Below are positions 45,110 through 56,300 of a stretch of DNA of 64,000 nucleotides, piece after piece. Where the stretch lies: positions 868,001-932,000 of the forward strand of contig MBPM02000018.1 of the NCBI GenBank assembly GCA_001695595.3. The letters are read 5' to 3'. How positions within the stretch are numbered: the first letter of the stretch is position 1; each line of letters starts with the position of its first letter. Position numbers and translations under genes: made by a program. The notes beneath the pieces are model-generated. The model was not told where the DNA came from. It searched no databases and saw only the letters and a list, made by a program, of their open reading frames with translations. This DNA is from Plasmopara viticola (Eukaryota > Oomycota > Peronosporomycetes > Peronosporales > Peronosporaceae).

Positions 45110-45338
45110 GGACAATCTGCTTGGTCTCCTGGTACTTAGTTTACTTGCTCGTTCATGCCTTCGCAATATTGCAAGCCTGCTTTTTAAAACAATGGTCTTC
45201 CGTCACGAGTTATCAGCTTCCATACGTGCAAATTTGCAAGGCTTTTTGTGTTGCGAATGTTCTATATCCTACAGTACAATTAGACTCAATGATGCCAATC
45301 ACCGATCATTATTATAGCTTAGGGGTACTGCAGTAAGA

Positions 45339-45372
45339 GGGGGGGGGCTGATGAACGAGAAAGGGGGGGGGG
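45339..45372 (+). other. Two long guanine runs (G9 and G10)
   Basis: Runs of nine G (45339-45347) and ten G (45363-45372) are separated by 15 nt. Such runs can form a guanine quadruplex, or be repeats prone to length change. No gene is adjacent. Confidence 0.7.
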
Positions 45373-48300
45373 CTGGTAAGTGGCTCCCTTCTTCACATAA
45401 ACCACAGATTAGAGTCTTTTGCACACATTGATCATCAAGAACTGGGAAAATGAAAACCCGTCCCGCAAAGCTTCCTGAAAACCTCCTTTGTGCCAGGTAG
45501 TGTGTCACCCTTTCACATCTGGTAGCTCTTCGTAGTCATTCATACACCAACGCGAATTAATTTTTCTACTCGAACGTTCTGAAAGCTCCAGGGTAAGTTA
45601 AACCACCTTCCAGATGCCCGATTCGTGGTTTTTTATTGACTTCTGCTTCTATGCCTTTGAGAAGAATGCTACATTTTGCCTCCGTTAAGCGGCAGAACTG
45701 CGTCATGGCGCTCGACCTTAACGAAACGTTAGGTATTAGGCCGTACAGTTTTCGTAGCCTCGACAGCGACGCCAACTGTGGGCTCAAGCCGATTTAGCTT
45801 CGGATGTCCACATTCGAAGTGTGGAAACCCGTCTTTCTCTGCTTGAAAGGTGAATATAATAGCGAATACGATTCTAGACGACGTGGCGTTTGCCCTCTCT
45901 TACCTGTAGAGTCATGAATGCTGGACACTCAACCGAGAGGTTACTTATCTGAGGGTTTCGGTCCGCACCATTTTTGAGCGCAACGTTCCTTTCGACAATT
46001 TGTATGCCCCGCTAGAGCTCATGCTCTCTTTCCTTCAAGCAAGAAAGGAGCCAAATCTTTGAATGTGTTCACGCATTTGGTGCATTGCACGCTGTTTTGC
46101 TCGGATGCTTAGTCTTACAGTAGTAAGTCTATTCTATGCTTGGACATGTAAGCTCGTTGGGGCTATACTTGAGTCAGCGCGCCACAACTTGAGTTCATGT
46201 ACGCCGAGAAACTGCCCGCTTACACCACTCCATAGGAGCGACTCTGTGTATGTCGTTTTTTCTCTTGACCAGCAATTTGAATAGCTTATCTCGTTGCTGC
46301 TGACTGCACTCAAACGAGTTAAGTGAGAAGCAAGTCTATCTCTAAGCAATCCATAACGCTTTTTGACGTGCTAGAGTGGCTCCCCAGTAATGATGGTCGT
46401 CAACATTTTTTTCTTGGTGAACAAGAGTAAACGATCATTGCCTGAGCCAGCGTAGTAAGACTTTGTCCAGTCCACGGGCTTTGAAAGACACTGATTAAAG
46501 CCACTAACTCAGAAGCAATAAAATTTGTCAATATCAGGCTCGGAACGCCAGAACTTAGATATCATGATGGTTTTTTTGATTGATACACGCAATTAGCCGC
46601 TGAAAGTCAGACTTGACAACTCTCGAAAGAGGAACTAGCAGCGGTGGACTGCTAGTTGTACATGTCAGTAGACGAGACCATGAAAAACTTTCTTGTGTCT
46701 CTGTAAATGTTGATGCGATGAGCAATTTAAACACACCGCCAAACAAATGCCGACGGCCATTGAGTTAATTCTTTAAAAAGGAAAAAAAACATTTTAATCT
46801 CGATTCTTCCAACCAAGCGTCTCTGAGAATTAATTAGCCTTGCCTGTAAAGTTAGAAAAAATTGACAGCACAAACTTGAATTGAAGTTTGTGTATGGATT
46901 GATATTTTGTATGAAGTGGACAGTATGAGCTCTAGATTGACCAGTGGAGAACGACCATAAGCGCCAGGTACCGAATCCTGCACAACAGTGGTTCAATGAA
47001 TCATGCTCATTTCTGTGTTTGCGAACGGATACTCTAGAAAACCTGGTCAAGTTTACACACAAATTAAATTCAAGAGGTACCAGAAAAAGGCAAACTTTAT
47101 GATATCTTTTCATTATTCCTTATCGGCTAACCCAGTATTGCTTGTAACTCCGGCTGCCGAATACGCGAAATGCTAAATGTCAACTCACACATCGGTAGTA
47201 TAGCACCACCAGCTGCGCGTAGCATAAAAATATCATAAAAAGTGTGGGGGGGGCAAATTTTGGCAAGACACGGTATGTACCGTAAGTCCGCAAGAAACAC
47301 AATTTATTAAGTTTCACCAACAGCAGGTAACATAGCTCCGCAAGAAGAGAACAAAAATAAAGTATCTAATCAATCCTCCGGAGTCGTAAAGACCATGTGG
47401 CAGACAAGATATCTTATTTATAAGGTAAAAGCTCAACTAAATGCCGAGACGGGAAAAGTGCGCTCCATAGAAATACGAGCTACTGAATTTTATAGAGCTA
47501 AAGGTTACTTGTTTTCGGCTGAATTCAAAGGCAAAAGTATTGCAACAATGGTATTTCAAAAAATAAACTACCTTCGAGATGTAGATACATTGTTAGTTCT
47601 GGTCTTGTATCAGTTGCTACGTCTGAGCTTAATAAATCTAAAAGTGTTCTAAGAATCTGGCACGACTGTGCACGACTTTGGCCTCGCGCCAGGCTGGAAT
47701 TTTGTGTCACTGAGCAATGTCTACAACCGGGAGAGCAACGTGAGCTCTTAAATGCGATTTTTGTCAAACAAGCAAAATATGGCACTCTGCTGAAGTCAAA
47801 ATCCCGCCCTCATCACCGACTTTACGTAATCAAAAGCTGGCAACCATAACAAGCTGAGCAGCGCAGCGGTAAATCTGCACAAACATTTTTTCGAGAAAGA
47901 ACATGTTTCTTGGAGTATATTTGGATGCATTGAAGTAAGTCGATAAATATTGTTAAATTCGAATGCGAAAGTCAAATCTAGCTCTAACAGCAGTCTTCAC
48001 ATATTCAGAAGCGCTATAGATATAGCCAGCGATGCCATGTTCTGTCAAGCCCCACATCGATTTTCATTGTTTGGTCACACAGCTGTTTTGACCATTACAA
48101 GCATTTGAGAAGACTCACTTTGACATCATGATCGCCCAAGCCGCTTTAAAGGAGATCGGTTGACTCATACATAAGTTCCATACAGACTATACCTTCATTG
48201 AAATGTTCAGCTTGATGGCCACACCAACAAATATGATTTTGCAGCAGAGAAGATTAAAGTATTCGAGTGCTTTGCAAACATCATTGAGACTTCGTGAAAG

Positions 48301-51300
48301 CAAACGTTGACTTTAATTCGTCTACGCCATAATTTCGAAAATATTCGAGGAAGCAGTAAGCTCTAGCCAATTATCTGCGCAAGTACAGTGCCGTCAATAA
48401 GGACAAACAAAGCCTCCGTTTAATTTAGCTATAGAAGACATTGTGTTGTGCTCAGAAAGCCGGCACATAAATATTTTTTTGGCATCAAAAAGCATTTAGC
48501 GAGCAATCTTCTGGCCTTTTCCACCACGACAAAGTCGTTAAGCGTCGCTTGCAACGCTTTCAATTATGGCACCGGCTGCGTGCTACTGCAAACTTTAAGC
48601 TTGAGTCAATCAAGGTAGCTCAAACTGATTGATAAAAGCCATTCCGGTCTCGAAAACTATATGCCGCGAAGTATGCATTAGTGAAATACTAACCGCTTCA
48701 TTTAAATTTTTAAGGGCTTCAATGTAAGCATAGTTGGTAACGATAAAAAAGCTCCACTTGCCCCAACGATTGACAGGGTGTTTGCCGTTCTCTAGGGTAT
48801 GCAAGTGTCGTACTTATCAAAAGTAAGGCAAGTAAAAGTGTTCACGATGCGCTTATGCGCAGGCCAGTCTATGGCTTCAATCACATTCGGCAAATCCAGA
48901 AGCTTGATTAAAAATGTTTAGATCGGGTGCAAATGCAGAACCTTTGGTGTGACTTCTCACGTAGGCAAAGATGTCAAGATTTAGTGGCCATTCTCTCGAC
49001 GGCGATCGCATTGCATCGCTACAAGTGGGAGAATGGTCTGTTTTGTTCTATCGAGTTCGACGTGTTGCTCAGTGAAGGATCAAAAGTGTGAGCCGCGCGA
49101 TTGACGAAGCAGGTCTCACAGCCAAACATACTTGACAGGTTTTTTTGTACATGTAGGGTCACAAATCCGTTGTCTGTGTCAAAAAGCCCTATGCGACCCC
49201 TAATAGGCCAGCAATAATATATTATAATCGGGAATAAATTGCAGCCGCGTTTTGTTAGAGGCTGTTCTGATATTGTAAGCCCGCTTGTTAAAGCTCACGG
49301 TGTATCATTTTCAGCCAGATTATCGGTAAATTAGATAGCCGTTCCCTCGACGACAAACTGCGCAAATGTGTGCTGACGCGTTTTATATTCGTAAGTTGAC
49401 AAGATATCAACGGTTGTATCTAAGCTCGACGGGGCTTACAATCGTCTACAAAAACAAGCTGAAAATCTTAGAATTTCGCTTGCTAAAATAAATAAAATAC
49501 GAGTGGTTTTGAGACAAAATTTGAAAGGCTTAGAAAATTCTTTTTTCGTGTTCCCGAATTTACGACTATTTTACAGATACATCTATCTGAATTGCAAAAC
49601 ATGAATAGAATATAAAAGTCCTGTTGGAATTTCAAAACCCTACTGCTATATTCAGTGCTAACGAACAGAATGAAATGTCGTCTGATTGAATTTTGGAAAG
49701 GCGTTACATGGGTCGGCGAACACCACCAGCCTTCCCAAGAATATGTCGACACGCTCAGCCAAAATATTTGGAGCGCCATAATAGGCATTATAATTACACC
49801 TGGGTGCTTCCAGTACCTCTATAAATGGCTGTCCTCACGCTCAATTGTGCTAATTAGATGATAACAAGTGAGCACACGGTCCAATAGTCATCGCCTTTCT
49901 GGAAAGAAGCCTAAGGGTACAAGGCTACAACCGCTCACTATCTTTTGACCAGTTAAAAGACCTTGTGCGAAGATAAGCGGCGGGCGATCAGGCTGTGTAG
50001 CTTGCGATTACATGGCTATTAGAATTTTATGTGGTTTTAACGACTTTGAAGGTCGCCTCGAAAAATCCCCACCCTAACCTTCAAGATCGACTCCGAAATC
50101 TATCTTAAGCGGGTATATTTACTCAAAGGGACATCTGCTCCTCACGAAGAAGACGCAAGGCAAAATTAAAGTGCGTTGTAAAGCACAGGTGCTTTCGCGG
50201 ACGCCACAATCTTTGCGAATTCGGTGTAATTATCGGTCTTCACAAATTTTGTAGTAGCCGGTGGAATGGCTCCAGCATGCACGTCCAAAGGCTGTTCCGA
50301 TCTGGAATCTGGTGCAGAAAAAGTCTCGTAAGCAAGTCGCGAGCGCTAAGCCGCCAGAACAAAGTGTACCCATGTTTGCGCTTGCAGCTAACGCTCTTAG
50401 CACCTAGTTTGACATTATGGCGAAGCCGAGCCATCTCGTGTATGAGTTGATTCCGACCAATCGAGATAAAAAATATACTCCAATCTCACGAACGCAAGTA
50501 CTTTGTTCTGTGCGGTTGAATTTTGGGCTTTAGTACTCGGGTTATTCAATCATTTTTCAAATAAGTTTACCTATCAAACTGTAGTAATAACTCAGCTGAG
50601 AATTGTCCAAATTGACCTGAGGTCTGATTCGGGGCACATTTGTTTTCTGGTCTGTTGCATCGCCAAGAAACGCAATTCGATGTAGTTTTAAACGCACGTA
50701 CGTGCTTTTCTAAGATCGCGCTAAAATAATGGCTCTTTTGAAGAAAGTTACGCCAGGCCAGGCCTGTGGAGAGTCTTTGCGGCGCGCGAAGCATAAGGGC
50801 GTACTACTCGGTGCTGTGGTGTACATCGACCGGGTAATACCTATCCGGAGGGATTCTTAATTCGTCGCGACACCCATTGTCTAAAGAGTGAATGGATCTC
50901 TCGCGCGACGGAGACTTGCATCGGTACACAGGAAAGTCGCAAAGCCTTTTAGATAATATGTCGGTAGATTTGGTCATTAGCACACCCAAATTTTTTGGAG
51001 GTTGCCGTTTCTAGAGTTTCTATTTGGAATTAAATATCGGTGACGTCATTTACCAGGGTGTTCAAGATCGGGTTTTGGTCTTCGAAAGCTTTAAAACTTT
51101 CTTTTTTACGAGTGAGACCTTTTGCATAATCAATGGATCTGACAAGTGTAACACTACTGAGATGTATAACCGGACAATAAGGTTTGCAACATCGCAGCTG
51201 ACCTGAGGCTTCATCGCATCCTTAGTACGCGAAGACTTGGAGTGCTTGTGGCACTCTAACAAAAATAATAAAACCCGGCGACATTTTTTTTACCGAGGTG

Positions 51301-51660
51301 GAAGTGTCTGCATATTATCGGATAAGGAAAAAAATTGGCGCGCAGTTTTCACCATGGCGGATTGGAAGGTTATATCAGAATCTTTCTAGCCCAAGCAAAA
51401 ATTTAGGCGAGCAAATTACTTCCAATTCACCGCCCATGTCCAGGTATAGGTTTTGCGTTAGGCAAGTCTTTGTTTCTACTCCGTCCTTCGGCATTGATGC
51501 CAATTTTGGTACAGGGGCACTTCTAGATAATTGATAAGCATTTCTGAGAGATGGCTTTGCTATCTTTAAAATAAATTGACCGACTAGAAGCTTTTTTTCT
51601 TTTGGGGTCGTTATCGTTACGTCAGAGTTGAATCTTCGTATGAAGAGCGAATGATTGATA

Positions 51661-51986
51661 TGTAATGTAATGTATTACGTTATCGCGTTGCCAATGTATG
51701 CACGTGCTAGGCTCAATCTGGCTAGTCCACGGCATAGAGTGGTGTCCGCATACGTCGGGTCTCGTTCGGCGGGCAGTGCAGTCAGCACCGAGGTCGTGAG
51801 GGTCTTCCAATATTTTGCTTAGCTCTGACTTGGTAAGAGCCCAGGTGGCGCCCGATGCTGGAGACCGTCGCGTCGAGGGTGAGACTCGTTAGAGACCTGC
51901 AGATGCCCGAGAGCACCTGCCCGAAGCGCGCGAGCATTTAGCCCCCGCGCTTGGAAGGAGGGCGTCACCCCAACCTTTTCCGAAAA
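51661..51986 (-). mobile_element. SINE-like retroposon, copy B, with target-site duplication
   Basis: Reverse-oriented copy of the block at 36304-36634, similar along its length. It is flanked on both sides by the exact 12-mer gaatgattgata (51649-51660 and 51987-51998), a clear target-site duplication. In element orientation the 3' end is a simple tail of attac units. These features fit target-primed retroposition of a SINE by a LINE reverse transcriptase. The copies differ by substitutions and by the tail, so they are not a recent segmental copy of each other. Confidence 0.75.
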
Positions 51987-52640
51987 GAATGATTGATAAA
52001 TAACGCTAATTGCTTTGTAATCGATTGTAAGTTTATTCTTTTTAAGAGAAAATGTAACGGGATGTTGCTGTTAGCGTAATGAGGTAGCATTTCATATGAA
52101 AAAATCAAGCTTCACTGTAAAATATTTCAAGAGATATGCCAAACGTGTAATATTGATCTCTATCGGCTGAAGAAGATTTAAAGTCAGGACCGAATGAAAT
52201 ATGTATTGCATTGTTTTTCAAGCTCTAGCTACATTTTACTCTGCAAAAGATGTTGTGTTTCTACGTCACGGATGGTCTATACATCAAGGCTGGTATCACA
52301 ATTGACGGGTACAGCCGTAAGCTTTTAGAGTGATTAATATCGCAAGTAACAATGTCAAAGTCGTGTGACTACACTATCGACAGCATTCGCTGCTGCCCCG
52401 CTATAAATGGCGAGACAATTTGCTTCATTGTAGAGTAGATTCGACGGATCTATCCCGTATCTCCGATATAAAAGACAATGGCCAAGAGTTCAGGGGCACA
52501 TGGTGCTTTACTGGAACAAAACTTTTGTTCGCTCTTTACTTGTCTTACATGTACAACGTATCCGAACCAGTGGGTCCTGCCGAAGGGCGAAGCCCCCTGT
52601 TAACAAGTATTCTCTTATACAGAACCTGCCGGTACGCAAA

Positions 52641-52688
52641 ATACAAAGTGGATTTCCAACGACGGTTTGTTGGACATTCACTTTGTAT
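52641..52688. repeat. Imperfect inverted repeat, 20-bp arms
   Basis: The arm atacaaagtggatttccaac (52641-52660) pairs with 52669-52688 with two mismatches around an 8-nt loop. It is a strong hairpin in non-coding sequence and may be a miniature transposon remnant. Confidence 0.75.
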
Positions 52689-53308
52689 CTGGCTTGACAA
52701 ACTCGGTGGCAACACGGGCATACTGCCGCTAAATGCACTGCGTATCTGTCCAGCTAAAGCCACTCAAAATTGGACAGCAAGGCTATTTATTGTTAGACAC
52801 GTACTCGCTGATGTCAACAGCATACCTTTTTTTTGGCGGATACTTACAATGCAGTGCACGCATCAACGCCTTAGACCCCATATGGATATCTCATTTACGA
52901 CACCCAAGTGTTCTGTTGCGTCTCAAAAGAACGAGGATTTTAAAAAATCGTGAGAGGCTCATTCAACCTTGTCTTCGATTCAAGTCCACATTCCGTACGT
53001 CATCTGACTTTGTATAAAGTTGGTCAGCAGGGAAAATGATACGATTCTCTCCACCCCAGAAAATCATCTGAGCCGTGCTTAGCTCACATTGATACTAAAC
53101 GAAAAAACGAAAACATTAAAATCTATTTTATGTTGCCCCGCGCTTTCAACTATTAAGTAAAGCGATTGTGAAAGTTGAAGCTTGCCTTTTAATCTTGCTA
53201 TTAATAAAGAATTCCTTTTTGCACATCGAAATAGATAAATAGCCGAATGTTTCCCATATAATAAAATACGCTCAAAACGCCGCGACGTTGGTAGTGCGCT
53301 ACTCCGCC

Positions 53309-56300
53309 ATGTTCACATGCGCTCGAGGCGCTACGTCCGGTAATCGTGCGCGTACGCGGAACGCATCTGTCGCATCCTCCACTTCCCAACACGTTCATCC
53401 GCTCTCTATCGTGCCGCTTGCTCATTTACAAGACGCTTCGGAATATCTTCAACTCTTAAACGCATTGACGCGGCTCGTAGCGCAATTATTGGACGTCCAC
53501 GTTCTGTCTTCGTCTCTTCGATTCAATGCTGGGGACGTGGTAGCAGTAGATGCTCTGGAGTGGTGGAAAGAGGTTCAGCGGCAGAGCATTGTGCTCGTAC
53601 AGCGGCACGAGGTCGCTCAAGTGACTGAAACAGACTTGGAGGAGGCTACAAAGAGCAGTTTGTGGCCATTAAGCGCTCTTTCTCAGCTTCAAAATGATCT
53701 TGGAACATATCAAAGCAGTTTACTAACGACGGATAGCTTCGTAGACCTACCAGCGAACGGTTTAACGGCCGATTGCTGCGTACAGGCGCTTTCTCTCATT
53801 ATGCAGGCACTGGATCGAGCCAATAAATACCGATCAAGGCAACGTGAAGAGGGTCAAGTGCTTGACAAGACACTGAATGATGTTCACTCCAGTGTACACA
53901 ACGCAGTAGTGGTTGCTGCTACCAAACTACTTCCATTTTGGGCGTCTATAAGTCAGCAAATGACGCTCAGTTCGTCAGCAAATTCAGCCAAACTCATGGC
54001 TGTCGTACTCGTAAATGGATTGCTTCAGCCACGCGTTGTTGGTACGCGCCATACATTACATGAACACGCGCTCATACCGTCGGTACCTTTTCGAGCATTT
54101 CGAGGGACTAAACACTGGAGCTGCTCGGTTTGTGAGCGTCTATCACCAATTACCAACAGCGACGGAGGTCGTGTGTCGTGTGTCCATCGCTGTGCAGCGT
54201 GCGATTTCAATCTGTGCCGAGAGTGCTTTACAAGGATCCCGAACGTCGTGCAAACTTGCACGATTCGTCCAACGATTAACATGACGAGAGGAACTTCTGA
54301 TTGGTTTTTTGGATGTGTTATGCCACAACTTGAAAGTCAAGTTGGCACTTTAGTTGTGTGTCAACTTGCTCAGGAACTGCGACGACGAGTGGGGGAGTTG
54401 TACCCAATGAATTTTCACGGCATCACTGCATTGTTGCAACTGTTTTACCAGTTGATTGCGGTGGATAATAGTGCCGCCGTTGCTCTTGTACAGTCGCCAA
54501 GGAACGCGATAGCTGGACGGTCCGTGGTGGCGTGGTTTCCTTTATTTATGCGGACATGGACCATGTCTTTGAGCACATTGTTAGGACCATTTCTACGTGC
54601 GACGACAATGCTGGAAGATTGTGACGATCTGGATGCAGCAGTGCGACATACCAAGCCACTGGATGACTGTTTACGAGTTCAATGGACCAGTGGACTTGCC
54701 GACTATCGTGCAACGTTGCAGATGCTTATGCGGGCTCTTGTGGGAGACGAACAACACGCGCTTGTAGTGGATGCAACGCTGTGTTGGCTTGCACTTGCAT
54801 TACTGACGGCTGATCCTCGAAGACGATTGAATTACGATACAAACGAGCGTCTGGATGGCTTTTTTGTAAATATATCGACCATGCTACTAGCTCCTACGCT
54901 CGAGATACTTAACAAGGCTCAACATGATCCTACGTGCATAGATGCGTCCTACCTCCAAAGTGTTGAGCCTGTACGTGTATATGCCGGTAAAGACTATCCG
55001 GATGTTCCGCTGCATTATCCACAGACTCGAAAGGACGAGGGAGCTGTACGAGAAGTGGTGGAGATCAAGGAGCACGACGACTTGTGTATTGCAGAATATC
55101 ACACGCGTCGGAGACATGAGTTTCGAGAGGAGCACGAGTTAGACGCGCGCAGCTTTCGCACATATTATCCTCGTCTTTTGTGCCACGAAGGTGTTGTGTG
55201 TGACCAGTGTGAGCTGCCGAACTTTCAAGGTATTCGGTACAAGTGTGCGTTTTGTGGTGATATGGATTTGTGCAGTCATTGTTTTGAGAGGTTCCGTGTT
55301 CATCAAGCAGCTCCACACTTGCCTATCGAGTCGAATTTTAACTCGATTCAGCACAGTCCCGATCACGTCTTCTTACGCATTGAATCGCCTATTCCAGTGT
55401 TTGCGCTTAAGCATTTCCAGCCACTTTCGATTGATGCTTTGACGATTAACAAGCAAACAAGCGAGTCAAGCAACGTCTTTGAAAACGAAATTGAGGCGCT
55501 TGACATGATCAATTTGCACTGCGAAGATTGTGGCAATGTGGTTGCTACAGGACAGGACGACGAGGTGGTGTACAAGTGTGCCAACTGTTTTTCAACGCGA
55601 GTCGTGTGTGCTGCCTGTTTGGCTCGTGAAGAAGCGCAGAGTCAAGGCAATCCAAATAAGATGCACGCACCTGGACACATTTATTTTGTGATCACAGCTC
55701 CCTGGCGGCGGCGTTTGTCACTTACGTGGGACTATGTGATGCACAAGCTGCATTTTCGTCGCTTGCTGCATCCACCCGCTTTAATTCCGCGGCGTCGCTT
55801 TTCCCGTGACACAGAGCTCTTTTACATGACACTCAAGTATCTTCACTATGGACCGCTTGCAACTTTATCACGATGGCTGAGCATGAAAAAGGAACTTCAA
55901 GAACTCACAGCGTTTTGTGCTTGTGACGAGGAGCGGTACAAGCTCGAGCATGAACGAGAGCGAGGACAGAGGAACTCTTCGTCATTTAAGCCATCAGTGC
56001 ACTACAAGGCGAGTAAGGCGCGTCTTGAAGACATTCGTCTCAAGTGTGTGAAGATCGAGTGGCACTTGCTAGCAGACGCGAATGTTGTCGAGTGGCTGCT
56101 TTTTTATGCAAGAACAAGTCGATGGCTCTTTCATTTCGCATCAGCAGGTTTGGAGGCTGGGACAGCATTGCAAGATGCGTTTAATGAACCACTTGTGCAC
56201 TTCTCAGACGTGTTCGGCGCGTTCCCGGAGCACTATTTTTTCGATCTGTGCAATGTCGTTTACTTGCTGGGTCTTGAGCAAATTACGTATCGCGATTTCG

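Larger units (their letters stand above)
45110..53308. other. Gene-poor, repeat-bearing interval
   Basis: The longest frames here (for example 46727-47113 minus, 49483-49788 minus and 52420-52953 plus) have no recognised motifs and often overlap others on the opposite strand. A decayed segment at 47395-47790 shares a diverged repeat with 22329-22350. The interval includes G-runs at 45339-45372, the SINE-like copy B at 51661-51986 and an inverted repeat at 52641-52688. A short GC-rich frame at 50730-50861 (MALLKKVTPGQACGESLRR...) stands out but has no follow-on exon. Confidence 0.55.

Noticed and set aside
52508..52763. Overlapping open frames on both strands as genes
   Set aside because: Mutually overlapping, without motifs, and spanning a hairpin; composition is that of non-coding repeat.
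53288..53308. Upstream TTG start for the U-box ligase
   Set aside because: Non-ATG start with no supporting context; ATG at 53309 is in frame.
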